A stretch of 64,000 bases of DNA from Mesorhizobium sp. NBSH29 (GTDB taxonomy: Bacteria > Pseudomonadota > Alphaproteobacteria > Rhizobiales > Rhizobiaceae), in the NCBI RefSeq assembly GCF_015500055.1, contig NZ_CP045492.1, positions 3,482,501-3,546,500 on the forward strand, given 5' to 3'. Made by a program: the position numbers and the translations under genes. Every line of letters starts with the position of its first letter. Position 1 is the first letter of the stretch. Shown one piece after another: positions 47,803 to 55,741 of this stretch. The notes under the pieces are model-generated. The model worked only from the letters and a program-made list of their open reading frames with translations, had not been told where the DNA came from and did no database searches.

Positions 47803-47821
47803 AAATGGTGGGCCCGGAGGG
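47803..47821. repeat. Left attachment site (attL) of the integrated element
   Basis: AAATGGTGGGCCCGGAGGG is identical to the 3' end of the tRNA-Ile(CAT) gene at 57148-57166. Only this part of the tRNA is present here, as expected for the displaced end after integration. Confidence 0.9.
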
Positions 47822-47974
47822 CCTGCCGAATTCCAGGAAAATCAGCAGCTTAACCCCGTGTGGGACGAAGACCCCATTTTATAAAAATCAATGGCTTAGT
47901 AAAGCCGCCGTCCCACTTTTTCCGGCCGTTTCCGCCCCTTCTTTCCCGGTTGCATTGCGGCCAGGGAGGCGCGC
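47822..47974. other. Left terminal region of the element
   Basis: Between attL and the first gene are about 150 bases. They contain the 8-bp inverted repeat GTGGGACG (47860-47867) / CGTCCCAC (47909-47916) around an AT-rich core with TTTTATAAAAATC. A promoter for the first gene or an oriT-like element could lie here. I see no coding sequence. Confidence 0.4.
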
Positions 47975-48735
47975 ATGAGCGGGATGCGGCCATTTCGGGA
48001 CCTGAAGCTGCAATGGCTTCAGCAGTTGAGCTGCGACAAGGGTTTGAGCGACAGCGCGCGGTCTGTGGCGCTCTACATCATCACCACACATTTGAACGGC
48101 CACACCGAAAAGGCGTGGCCGTCCTATCAAACGATTGCCGACGCGACCGGCAAGAGCGTCAAAACCATTCAGCGCGCCGTCCGTGAACTTGAGGTCAAAG
48201 GATGGTTCGAGGTCCAGCGCGGAAATGGCGTCGGGCACAACACAGAATATCGTCCCTCAGCGGCATCGATTTTACGCGCATCGGACGCCCCGAAAAGACG
48301 GACAAAGTTGTCACCCTTTACCCTGACAAAGGCGGTCAAATTCGTCCGGAAAGGCGGTCAGATTTGTCCGGCAAAGGGGGACAAATATGTCCACCAAACT
48401 TAGAGAAAGAAAAAATAAATAAACCTAACCCGCGCGAGGACGCCCCGCCGCGCGTCGAGACGCGGCGAGCCGTCCCGCTCGTTTTCGTGGCCGAGACCAA
48501 AGCGGATCAGGTCGAGCAATGGCGCGATTGGTTGCGTCGTCACGGTTTTCCATCGATCGACGCTTTGGGCATGCGGACGGTGAAAACCGGGAAAGCAGGC
48601 TATGCCCTGCCCAGCTATTGGCCACCGGATGAAGCAAGCCCGAGCGCGCTCGATTGGATCGCTTTCTTCAGCCACCGCCGTGACCACATCGCCGATGAAA
48701 CCGCCCGGCAGACCACAGTCCGGAGGGCGTCATGA
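47975..48735 (+). pseudogene. Helix-turn-helix replication-type protein split by a one-base frameshift
   Basis: From the ATG at 47975 (GGGAGG upstream) the first frame encodes a conserved HTH domain (LQQLSCDKGLSDSARSVALY, WPSYQTIADATGKSVKTIQR). At about 48290 the natural reading passes into the next frame: EKTDKVVTLYPDKGGQIRPE, then a basic linker and a conserved C-terminal part (VEQWRDWLRRHGFPSIDALG, YALPSYWPPDEASPSALDWI) ending at 48735. Adding one base between 48289 and 48292 restores a protein of about 253 residues. The first frame alone stops at 48403 after a nonsense tail. Such proteins accompany mobilization genes in rhizobial elements and may be replication or relaxosome regulators. 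mobC starts within its last codons. Confidence 0.7.
48328..48395 (+). repeat. Three tandem 22-23-bp iteron-like repeats inside the HTH gene
   Basis: Copies begin with AAAGGCGGTCAAATTCGTCC at 48328, AAAGGCGGTCAGATTTGTCC at 48350 and AAAGGGGGACAAATATGTCC at 48373. Period is 22 then 23 bases. The third contains the palindrome GGACAAATATGTCC, and GACAAAGTTGTC just upstream (48301-48312) is a further related dyad. They encode the peptide repeat GGQI-P but look like binding sites for a DNA-binding protein. Confidence 0.65.
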
Positions 48736-49214
48736 CGGCTGGCGATTTGAAGGGAGCAAGGCGACCCCTGTCATACGGCGAGCCGTCTGACAGGGAGCCT
48801 TGTGAGGGGAAGCAAGCCTCCCCTTCAAAACCCACCAAGAGCACGCGGCGATCGCCCAAAGGTGACCTCAATGCCGTCGTGGTTTTCCGCTGCACAGCAT
48901 CGGAAAAGCAGGCGCTGACCGCACGCGCGGCGCGGGTTGGCTTGCCCTTTGCCACGCTGATGCGGGAAGCGCTTGGCCTCACCGAGGCGCGCCGCCGCCG
49001 TCCGGTCCCCAAGGTGGACCCGGAGCTGGTGCGCGCCGTCGCGCGGATCGGCGGCAACCTCAACCAGATCGCGCGATGGCTGAACACGGCCCAAGTTCAG
49101 GGCCAGTTGTCCGCCATCGACGCAATCACGGTTGCCGCCCGCCTGGTCGCCATCGAGCGCGCGCTTTCGGAAACGCTTGATCAGTTCACGGCAAAGGATG
49201 GCGCGCCGTGCTGA
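48732..49214 (+). CDS. mobC: Relaxosome accessory protein MobC
   Basis: A 160-residue protein with an RHH-like first part (DLNAVVVFRCTASEKQALTA, GLPFATLMREALGL) and the MobC signature ARIGGNLNQIARWLNTAQ. MobC proteins bind oriT next to nic and help the relaxase. Start overlaps the preceding gene (ATGA) and the end overlaps the relaxase start by seven bases. Confidence 0.88.
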   Translation: MTAGDLKGARRPLSYGEPSDREPCEGKQASPSKPTKSTRRSPKGDLNAVVVFRCTASEKQALTARAARVGLPFATLMREALGLTEARRRRPVPKVDPELVRAVARIGGNLNQIARWLNTAQVQGQLSAIDAITVAARLVAIERALSETLDQFTAKDGAPC

Positions 49215-50836
49215 TCAAGTTTTTCCGAAACGGTCAGGGCGGCGGATCGGGACCGGTTGACTACCTGGTCGAGCGCGACGTCGTCGCCTACGACCAGAAC
49301 CGCAACGCGATCCGCGATGAGCGCGGCGACGTCATGCTGTTTGCCCGCGAGCCTCTGCCGGAGGTGCTGCGCGGCGACGCAGACCGCATGCGCGCGCTGA
49401 TCGACGCCTGCCCGCACCAGTGGACCTATCGCGCCGGCGTCATCGCCTTCACCGCAGAGGACGCTCCGAGCCCTGGCCAACAACGGCAGGTGATGGACGC
49501 CTTCGAAAACCTTGCCTTTGCCGGTCTCGAAGCCGACCAGCGCGATATGCTTTGGGTACGCCATACCCACGAGGGCCGCGTCGAGCTGCATTTCGTGACG
49601 CCACGCATGGAGCTTGTGAGCGGGCGCAGCCTCAATATCGCGCCACCCGGCTACCAGAAGCAATACGACGCCTTGCGCGATGTTCTGAACAAGGAACGCG
49701 GCTGGAACGATCCGATGGCACCGGAGCGCTCCCGCGAGACCGTCAGTCTCATCGAAAGCGTCAGGCGCGGCGATGCCCGCGAGCTGATCCATGACTGGAT
49801 CGTCCAGCGCATCGAGACCGGCCAAATCCGTGACCGCCCGAGCATGACCGAAGCCCTGACGGCGGCGGGTTTCGACCTGCCGCGCGCCGGCAAAAACTAC
49901 ATCACCGTGCGCGATCCGGAGACGGACGAGCGCTGGCGTCTGAAAGGAGACCTGTTCCGTGAAAACTGGACCCGAGAGAATACCCTTGAGCGAGCGCTTG
50001 AAAGATCGGCTGGCGAGCCCAGCCGCTCCGGAAGCCGGCTCGACGCCATCGCTCCCGATGAGCTTCGAGACCGATTGGAGCGAAGCCTTGAAGCGCGCGC
50101 AAGCTACAATCGAGACCGATATCCGCAGCTTCACGGACGCGAACCGACAGCACTTGAGCGAGGCACTGGCGACGACCGAGGCGGACGTGAACCGGCTCCG
50201 GTCGATGGTGCAGCCATTCTTCCTGACCATGGGCGCGTTGGCACTGCTGATCGTCCTGTTGAGCTTCACCGCGAGCTGGTTATGGGCGGGGCTGATGATC
50301 GACCGCGCCCAGAGCGCCAGCCTCTGGCAGATGGGCTTGCAGATCAACCAGACGACCAGCAACGGCAAAGTCCTGACCTGGGACGTCAACCGCCTTCAGC
50401 TGATCACCTGCCAGACCGGGACGGACAAAACACCATGCCTGAAGATCGTCCAGGGAGATTGACCGATGACCGGAACCACCAGACCACCGATGCCCGAGAC
50501 CCTGTCGCCGCTGGAGCGCGAATTGCTGGGTTACGTCGAGACGTTGATGAACACCTTGCAAAGCGGGACCGCGCAATTCGAGGCGCTGGAGAAACGCTCG
50601 ACCGACATGATCGAAAACCGGCAAGCGGCTTTGGAAGGATCGCTGAAATCGCTCATCGCGTCACAGGCTACCTTCATGAACGCCTGGCTCGCCTCCGGCA
50701 ATCATTCCAGCGACACGACCTCGACCGAGCTGGCGGAAGCATTCGCCCTGCTGGAGCAAGCCGAAGCGATGCTGGAGGCGGTCGCGCCGCACACATGACA
50801 GGCCGACCGCCTGCGCCAAGTCGCGGCCGCAATTAA
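49208..50836 (+). CDS. Relaxase (MobA/VirD2-like, MOBP-type)
   Basis: A 542-residue nicking-joining enzyme for oriT. The metal-binding histidines are visible in VRHTHEGRVELHFV (His119, His121, His128), preceded by QWTYRAGVIAFTAED; a tyrosine near the N-terminus (VDYLVERDVV) is a candidate nucleophile. The catalytic part is about residues 1-260. The remaining 280 residues are highly polar and low in complexity (Asp, Arg, Pro, Gln rich), and from 49959 the same DNA encodes two other proteins in another frame. GTG start at 49208. Confidence 0.88.
   Translation: MLIKFFRNGQGGGSGPVDYLVERDVVAYDQNRNAIRDERGDVMLFAREPLPEVLRGDADRMRALIDACPHQWTYRAGVIAFTAEDAPSPGQQRQVMDAFENLAFAGLEADQRDMLWVRHTHEGRVELHFVTPRMELVSGRSLNIAPPGYQKQYDALRDVLNKERGWNDPMAPERSRETVSLIESVRRGDARELIHDWIVQRIETGQIRDRPSMTEALTAAGFDLPRAGKNYITVRDPETDERWRLKGDLFRENWTRENTLERALERSAGEPSRSGSRLDAIAPDELRDRLERSLEARASYNRDRYPQLHGREPTALERGTGDDRGGREPAPVDGAAILPDHGRVGTADRPVELHRELVMGGADDRPRPERQPLADGLADQPDDQQRQSPDLGRQPPSADHLPDRDGQNTMPEDRPGRLTDDRNHQTTDARDPVAAGARIAGLRRDVDEHLAKRDRAIRGAGETLDRHDRKPASGFGRIAEIAHRVTGYLHERLARLRQSFQRHDLDRAGGSIRPAGASRSDAGGGRAAHMTGRPPAPSRGRN
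49959..50462 (+). CDS. MbeB-like mobilization accessory membrane protein nested in the relaxase gene
   Basis: A 167-residue protein in a different frame from the relaxase, starting at a GTG with AGGAG about nine bases upstream. It has a polar helical N-terminal half (DWSEALKRAQATIETDIRSF) and one membrane segment near residues 86-113 (FFLTMGALALLIVLLSFTAS, WLWAGLMI). ColE1-type plasmids keep mbeB and mbeD wholly inside the relaxase gene in another frame; the position here is the same. Sequence similarity to MbeB is not obvious, so the assignment is by layout and topology. The natural membrane helix in this frame and the low-complexity relaxase frame argue that it is real. Confidence 0.7.
   Translation: MKTGPERIPLSERLKDRLASPAAPEAGSTPSLPMSFETDWSEALKRAQATIETDIRSFTDANRQHLSEALATTEADVNRLRSMVQPFFLTMGALALLIVLLSFTASWLWAGLMIDRAQSASLWQMGLQINQTTSNGKVLTWDVNRLQLITCQTGTDKTPCLKIVQGD
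50466..50798 (+). CDS. MbeD/MobD-like mobilization protein nested in the relaxase gene
   Basis: A 110-residue helical protein starting three bases after the previous stop with GGGAG upstream. PLERELLGYVETLMNTLQSG resembles the start of ColE1 MbeD (ELEKQLLSALEQLQ), followed by a coiled-coil-like stretch (ALEKRSTDMIENRQAALEGS). It lies in the same frame as the membrane protein and within the relaxase 3' end. MbeD-type proteins help mobilization and entry exclusion in ColE1. Confidence 0.65.
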   Translation: MTGTTRPPMPETLSPLERELLGYVETLMNTLQSGTAQFEALEKRSTDMIENRQAALEGSLKSLIASQATFMNAWLASGNHSSDTTSTELAEAFALLEQAEAMLEAVAPHT

Positions 50837-50864
50837 TTTTCATTCCCGTCCGGAGTTTCGATCC

Positions 50865-52715
50865 ATGAATTTGATCATTCAGCCCTACCGCTATGCCCTT
50901 TCCATTGCCGTCGTGGCAGCCAGTTTCCTGCTGATGGAAACCGCGCCGCTGTTCTGGCCACCCAGCTACCAAAATTCCCGCGCCGCGATTCAGGTCATGT
51001 TCTGCGGGTTTGCGCTGTTGACCTTGGCGGGAGACACCCAGGGCCGCATCCGCAGCGCGTCGGGCTTAGCTGTGGGGGCTGCCCTCCTTGCCGCGTCTGC
51101 TCTCGCCCTTACCGACCCCACTATTGCGGCAGGCGTTCTGCTCGACAGCTTCAAAGCTTGGCGAAATGCAGGCTATTCCGGAATCGACAGCATACGGGGT
51201 ATGGTATCGACTTGGGATCGCTTCACCGAGGCCCAAAAGCTGGGTCTGCAAACCAGCCTTGCCATCGGTCTGCCTGTGCCGCTGTTTCTCATTCTGCGGG
51301 CGATCATGATCAACGCGCCGGCATCGTCCAACCGGATTTCCAAACAAGGCCCATGGCGCGCTCGGTGGATGAACCGGAGCGAACTGCGCCAGCTCCGGCA
51401 CAACGATACCGGCTTGCCACTCGGTCTTTCCGGCAGGGCAATGCTGCGCTATCGCCCCAACCCGAAGACCGGATGGCGCGCCGGCCACCATGTCGCCATT
51501 GCCGGCACCCGCGCCGGAAAAGGCGTGTCCGTCGTCATTCCCGCCATCATCGACCATGACGGGCCAGTCGCAGTCCTCGACATCAAGGGCGAGAACTTCG
51601 CCGTAACGCGTCGCTATCGCCGATCGCTCGGCCGTCAGGTCGTGGTTCTCAATCCATTCGGCGTCATCGAGCCGTCGAAGGACAACTTCAATCCGCTCGA
51701 CTATATCCGGCAAGCGCACCTGGTCCGCGACATCGAAGTCATTGCCGAGGGGCTTGTTCGACCGGAAGGCGGAAACGGCTCGCACTTTGCCGAAATGGCG
51801 AAATCCATGATTGCCGCTGTGATCGAGGTCGTCATGACCAAGCGCGTGGAAGCCGATCGCAACCTCATCACCGTCATGGACCTGTTGTTTTCCGCCGGCT
51901 TTGAAAAGACACTGACGGAATGGGCCAGCGCGCCGGAAACCTTCGGCACCCGCCCGGCCGCCGCCGCTGCAACTTTCCTCGCAGCCGGCGAGAACGAGCG
52001 CGGCGCGATCAAAACGACCATTAAGAAGGCATTCGATTGGGCACGCTCCGACGAACTGCGTAGTTTCCTCAGCACCTCCACATGCTCACTCGAAAACATG
52101 TTCGAGGGCCGCGCCGACCACTTCATGGTCGTACCACTCGACCAGGTGGACGCCCAGGCCGTCTTTCTCAGGCTGCTAACAAACATCATTCTCGGCATGG
52201 CCGTGCGCCTGGAGGGTGCCAAGAAGCCGAAAAAGAACGTGCTTTTGGTGCTGGACGAGTTTGTCCGTCTCGGCCGGATGGAAAAGCTGATCAACATCGC
52301 CAACGTCGCCGCCGGCTGCGGCGTCGAGGCGCTGTTCATCACCCAGGACAAGGGCCAGATCGAAAGCGTCTATGGCAAGGGCGACACCGCCAGCATCCTG
52401 GGCTCCTGCGTCACCACCCGCATTTTCGGCCTCGGTCGCGCCGAATTCGAAACCGCCAATTGGGCCGCGAACGCGCTCGGCGATCAGACGGTGTTGACGC
52501 GCACAAAGCAAACAGCCGCAAAGTTCGGCGAGAGCCGCAAGACCTCGACAGCCGAGCAACGCCAGAAGCTCTTGACCGCTGATCAGATCCTGGAAATGAA
52601 GACAGGAAAGATACTGCTGCTGGCAGGGTCGAAGCCGCCAGCGTTGGTTGACGCGATTGTTTCGCACAGGCATCCGGTGTATCGGGGGAAGCTGGATCGG
52701 AACCCGATGGTCTAG
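50865..52715 (+). CDS. VirD4/TraG-type coupling protein
   Basis: A 616-residue type IV coupling ATPase that links a relaxosome to a secretion channel. N-terminal membrane segments occupy residues 1-150. Walker A GTRAGKG is at residues 214-220, Walker B in NVLLVLDEFVRLGRMEKLI, and QDKGQIESVYGKGDTASILG is a conserved TraG block. GGAG precedes the ATG. No virB/trb genes are present, so it must dock to a helper's channel. Confidence 0.93.
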   Translation: MNLIIQPYRYALSIAVVAASFLLMETAPLFWPPSYQNSRAAIQVMFCGFALLTLAGDTQGRIRSASGLAVGAALLAASALALTDPTIAAGVLLDSFKAWRNAGYSGIDSIRGMVSTWDRFTEAQKLGLQTSLAIGLPVPLFLILRAIMINAPASSNRISKQGPWRARWMNRSELRQLRHNDTGLPLGLSGRAMLRYRPNPKTGWRAGHHVAIAGTRAGKGVSVVIPAIIDHDGPVAVLDIKGENFAVTRRYRRSLGRQVVVLNPFGVIEPSKDNFNPLDYIRQAHLVRDIEVIAEGLVRPEGGNGSHFAEMAKSMIAAVIEVVMTKRVEADRNLITVMDLLFSAGFEKTLTEWASAPETFGTRPAAAAATFLAAGENERGAIKTTIKKAFDWARSDELRSFLSTSTCSLENMFEGRADHFMVVPLDQVDAQAVFLRLLTNIILGMAVRLEGAKKPKKNVLLVLDEFVRLGRMEKLINIANVAAGCGVEALFITQDKGQIESVYGKGDTASILGSCVTTRIFGLGRAEFETANWAANALGDQTVLTRTKQTAAKFGESRKTSTAEQRQKLLTADQILEMKTGKILLLAGSKPPALVDAIVSHRHPVYRGKLDRNPMV

Positions 52716-52818
52716 TTGGTTTGCAAGGCGCTTGATCGGTATCGTTGCGACTTCCAATTGGCGGGGCGACAACTCCCAATCTGCCGAGGGTCAGTTTGCC
52801 AGTTGAGAGTCGAATGGT

Positions 52819-52932
52819 CTTCCCGCTCGGGAAATTTTTTCATCAATGACCACCTTTCCGCATTGATTTTCCCGCTCGGGAAATTTTTCTCGACAAGGCG
52901 GCTGGTATGCTGCTATTTTCCCGATCGGGAAA
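52819..52932. promoter_or_regulatory. Three equally spaced palindromic operators upstream of hipBA
   Basis: TTCCCGCTCGGGAAA (52820-52834), TTTCCCGCTCGGGAAA (52868-52883) and TTTCCCGATCGGGAAA (52917-52932) are near-identical dyads. Their start-to-start spacing is exactly 49 bp twice. The last ends four bases before the hipB ATG. HipB-type antitoxins autoregulate through such palindromes. Confidence 0.85.
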
Positions 52933-52936
52933 TAAA

Positions 52937-53167
52937 ATGGCAAAACAAGTTAGAAGTCCAGCCGATATTGGCACCCTGGTCCGCAGCACACGCAAGGAGC
53001 AAAACTTGCGGCAGGATGAGCTTGCCGGCGTTTCGGGTGTAGGCCTTCGGTTTATCGTCGATCTCGAAGCAGGCAAGCCGACAGCACAGATCGGAAAAGT
53101 CTTGCAGGTTCTGCAAACGCTCGGTTGTTCGATCGATATTTTGGCTCCTGGGGAACGTAGAAAATGA
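52937..53167 (+). CDS. hipB: HipB-type antitoxin (XRE family)
   Basis: A 76-residue XRE-family protein: DIGTLVRSTRKEQNLRQDEL and GVGLRFIVDLEAGKPTAQIG form the HTH, followed by a C-terminal strand (CSIDILAPG). It neutralises HipA and represses the operon. The ATG at 52937 lies just after the third operator; an upstream in-frame ATG at 52907 lies inside the operator array and is unlikely. The stop overlaps hipA (ATGA). Confidence 0.9.
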   Translation: MAKQVRSPADIGTLVRSTRKEQNLRQDELAGVSGVGLRFIVDLEAGKPTAQIGKVLQVLQTLGCSIDILAPGERRK

Positions 53168-54426
53168 CGGTAAGGGTTCTCAATGTCTGGTGGGATGGTC
53201 GCATTGTCGGACAATTCACCCAAGACAGACATGGCGATATCGGCTTTGCCTACACCGAAGCTTGGCTTGATGACGAAAAGGCTCTTCCGCTTTCTGCCTC
53301 CCTCCCAAAGCGCCCGACGCGTTTCTCTCGCCGTGAATGCCGACCATTTTTCGGCGGCCTGTTGCCCGAGGAGAGCCAACGCCTTGTTGCGGCGCAAGCA
53401 TTGGGGGTTTCGCCTGCAAACGACTTCGCGCTTCTTGATCGCCTGGGCGGCGACGTCGCCGGCGCGCTTCAGCTGTTGCCGGAAGATCAGGAGCCGATAA
53501 CAGCAGGACCGATGAAGGACCAGCATCAGGCGCCTCTTGATGAGGCCGGAATTGTTCGGATACTGGACGCACTTCCGACGCGGCCGCTATTGGCCGGTCA
53601 AGAAGGCCTCAGGCTTTCGCTAGCCGGCGCGCAATCCAAGGTGCCGCTTATTCTGATAGACGGCCAGCTGGCGCTTCCAGTGTCGGGCCAGGCAACAACG
53701 CATATTCTGAAGCCGCCAATCGCGCGCTTTCCAGGGACAACTGAGAACGAAGCCTTTGTGATGATGCTCGCAGCAGCGATCGGCCTTGATGTTGCGCCTG
53801 TCGAACCCAGATCGGCGAATGGGCGCCCATTTCTTTTGGTCGAGCGTTATGATCGCTATCGAGATGCCGAAGGTCTGGTTCGCCGCATCCACCAAGAGGA
53901 CTTCTGCCAAGCACTTGGTGTGCCACCCGAAACGAAGTATGCCAGCGAGGGCGGGCCGACCTTTAAGGATTGCTTCGAGCTGTTGCGTCGGGTCTCAGAG
54001 CGGCCGAGCACGGACATCGCCAAGCTCTTAGACGCTGTGATTTTCAACCTCATTGTCGGAAACGCAGACGCCCACGGAAAGAACTTCTCAATTCTATATG
54101 ACGACCAGGGGCCGAGAATGGCTCCGTTGTACGACCTGCTCTCCACGGTGACCTATCCAGATCTTTCACCGAAAATGGCTATGCGGATCGGCAAGCGCGC
54201 AACGCTTGCCGATATGGACGCTGATGGTTGGCAGGCTTTCTCGAAGGAGACAGGCGTCGGCTTACTCTTAGTACGCCGTCGGGTGAAAGAACTAACTGAT
54301 GCCACAGGGGACGCGATTCCCCGATTATCAGAAAATATGTCCCCACTTGCCGCAGATTCTGCGACGTTAAATCACGTAGCGGCTTTGATCGCAGACCGTG
54401 CCAAACTCGCGGCCATGAACATCTAA
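53164..54426 (+). CDS. hipA: HipA-type toxin kinase
   Basis: A 420-residue Ser/Thr kinase of the HipA family. The gly-rich loop with its autophosphorylation serine is in LRLSLAGAQSKVPLILIDG (about residues 149-167), the catalytic block in FNLIVGNADAHGKNFSILYD and the DFD-like motif in MAPLYDLLSTVTYP. The closest characterised HipA phosphorylates glutamyl-tRNA synthetase and stops translation. On this element it may serve stabilisation or phage defence. Confidence 0.93.
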   Translation: MTVRVLNVWWDGRIVGQFTQDRHGDIGFAYTEAWLDDEKALPLSASLPKRPTRFSRRECRPFFGGLLPEESQRLVAAQALGVSPANDFALLDRLGGDVAGALQLLPEDQEPITAGPMKDQHQAPLDEAGIVRILDALPTRPLLAGQEGLRLSLAGAQSKVPLILIDGQLALPVSGQATTHILKPPIARFPGTTENEAFVMMLAAAIGLDVAPVEPRSANGRPFLLVERYDRYRDAEGLVRRIHQEDFCQALGVPPETKYASEGGPTFKDCFELLRRVSERPSTDIAKLLDAVIFNLIVGNADAHGKNFSILYDDQGPRMAPLYDLLSTVTYPDLSPKMAMRIGKRATLADMDADGWQAFSKETGVGLLLVRRRVKELTDATGDAIPRLSENMSPLAADSATLNHVAALIADRAKLAAMNI

Positions 54427-54618
54427 CTCAATAGCACCAACCATCTCCGCCGACATAACCCAAATATTGAGTTGTAGCCCCGGTCGCAGCGCGCGCGACC
54501 GGCTTGCGGTGAAACCTCGTAAAACCAGACATAGCTTCAGAGCATCGAGGCAAAGAGCAGCCTTGATTCTTCCTCATAAAACTACTATTTTTGCTTAACG
54601 TGAAAACAGGAGGCAATA

Positions 54619-55014
54619 ATGGCTACTATCGACGTGGACTTTGAAGTCTACAAGGCCCTCACCATTCGGCGTGAAACAGAGGAAATGACGTACAATGACG
54701 TCCTCAGACAGTTGTTGAGTCTCGGCGAACAAAAGAGTTCCGAAAACGTCACCGAGAACCTTGGAGCCCTGGTTTTCAAGGGTGCTGAGTTCCCCGAAGG
54801 GACGCAATTCCGTGCAACGTATAAAGGACAGACATATACAGGAGCGATCAAGGGCGGTGTTTGGGTTGACGAGAATGGCAGAGTGCAGAATAGCCCCTCC
54901 GAAGCCGCCTACAGCATCACAGGCAACCACGTAAATGGCTGGCGATTTTGGGAATGCCGCCGTCCTTCAGACACGGCCTGGCGGTCCATTGATTCGCTAC
55001 GCCCGACAAAGTAG
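54619..55014 (+). CDS. Small protein with RAMA/DUF4357-like C-terminus
   Basis: A 131-residue protein. Residues 1-40 (TIDVDFEVYKALTIRRETEE, then MTYNDVLRQLL) look like a SeqA-N/ribbon-helix-helix type DNA-binding or dimerisation segment. The C-terminal half (TQFRATYKGQTYTGAIKGGV, SPSEAAYSITGNHVNGWRFW) resembles the RAMA/DUF4357 domain associated with restriction and modification systems. AGGAGG stands about nine bases before the ATG. No nuclease or methylase is nearby. The domain calls are from memory. Confidence 0.6.
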   Translation: MATIDVDFEVYKALTIRRETEEMTYNDVLRQLLSLGEQKSSENVTENLGALVFKGAEFPEGTQFRATYKGQTYTGAIKGGVWVDENGRVQNSPSEAAYSITGNHVNGWRFWECRRPSDTAWRSIDSLRPTK

Positions 55015-55512
55015 GCCATTTGCATACGCCGCGAAGACGATTTTCAGCTTAGTCCGGGGGGGGGGGGCTATCTCGGAAGACCATCGGGGCTTCGAGGGAC
55101 AAAGCCAACCTCCAAACCGAACAGCCTGCCAATCGTTTTAACGTCGCGAGCGTCGGATTTGCCTTTCCAGCTTCAATCTCATCCAATTGTCATTTTTGCA
55201 GAAAGAGCTTTTCGGCAATTTCACGCCGGTTTGCCAGTATCTCGTCTTTTGTCGGCTTCTTCCAGCGAGGTATGATCTAGACAGCACCGTTCAGCAAGAA
55301 TTATAGGTTGCAGCTGGAAGTCGTCATCGCCCTTGAGTTTTGAACGTTCTGAAAAATCTTGCAGCCATCAAAGGCCACAAATTTTTGTCTGGCTGATTGA
55401 TGGCGACGACCACAACAACGGAAGTACCAATGAGACTGCTCAAAAAATCCATCTCTGAAAGCCTCCCGCCGTCCTTCATATCATTCTATCATCAGTTGGA
55501 GGTGAATTTCCA
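55015..55512. other. Low-gene-content stretch with a poly-G tract and a degraded antitoxin gene
   Basis: The stretch between the RAMA-like gene and the excisionase-like gene holds a run of 12 G (55056-55067) and the antitoxin remnant at 55081-55264. From 55265 to 55512 I see no clear gene; an open frame at 55397-55591 has no recognisable character. Confidence 0.5.
55081..55264 (-). pseudogene. Degraded XRE-family antitoxin
   Basis: On the minus strand WKKPTKDEILANRREIAEKL runs to FLQK and an in-frame stop. The same frame then continues QLDEIEAGKANPTLATLKRL, a clear XRE HTH, and a frameshift gives GRLFGLEVGFVPRS as the tail. No start codon is visible. It looks like a HigA-type antitoxin that lost function. 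Confidence 0.55.
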
Positions 55513-55731
55513 ATGCAGGCGCAACTCCTGTCCCCCAAACAACTCGCTGACCGCTCTGGATGGCCGGTCGCACGCATCCGGAACCTCATAGCCAAACAGG
55601 AAATCCGTCATGTCCGGATTGGCGGAAGCTTGTTCCTGCCGGAAAACGCCGTGGATAAGTATCTTGCGGCAAACATGGTTGAGCCCAAGCAGAAGGCCTT
55701 GGCGCTCGCTGATAGCGCCTCCAGAGCGTGA
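55513..55731 (+). CDS. Excisionase-like helix-turn-helix protein
   Basis: A 72-residue MerR-like HTH protein (LLSPKQLADRSGWPVARIRN, LIAKQEIRHVRIGGSLFLPE). This form is typical of excisionase/Xis-type recombination directionality factors next to tyrosine integrases. It lies 10 bases before the next HTH gene and 240 bases before the integrase. Confidence 0.75.
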   Translation: MQAQLLSPKQLADRSGWPVARIRNLIAKQEIRHVRIGGSLFLPENAVDKYLAANMVEPKQKALALADSASRA

Positions 55732-55741
55732 GGAGCGGCAC

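Noticed and set aside
49181-50389. 402-codon open frame antisense to the relaxase
   Set aside because: No domain, no ribosome site, and it opposes a relaxase with intact catalytic histidines.
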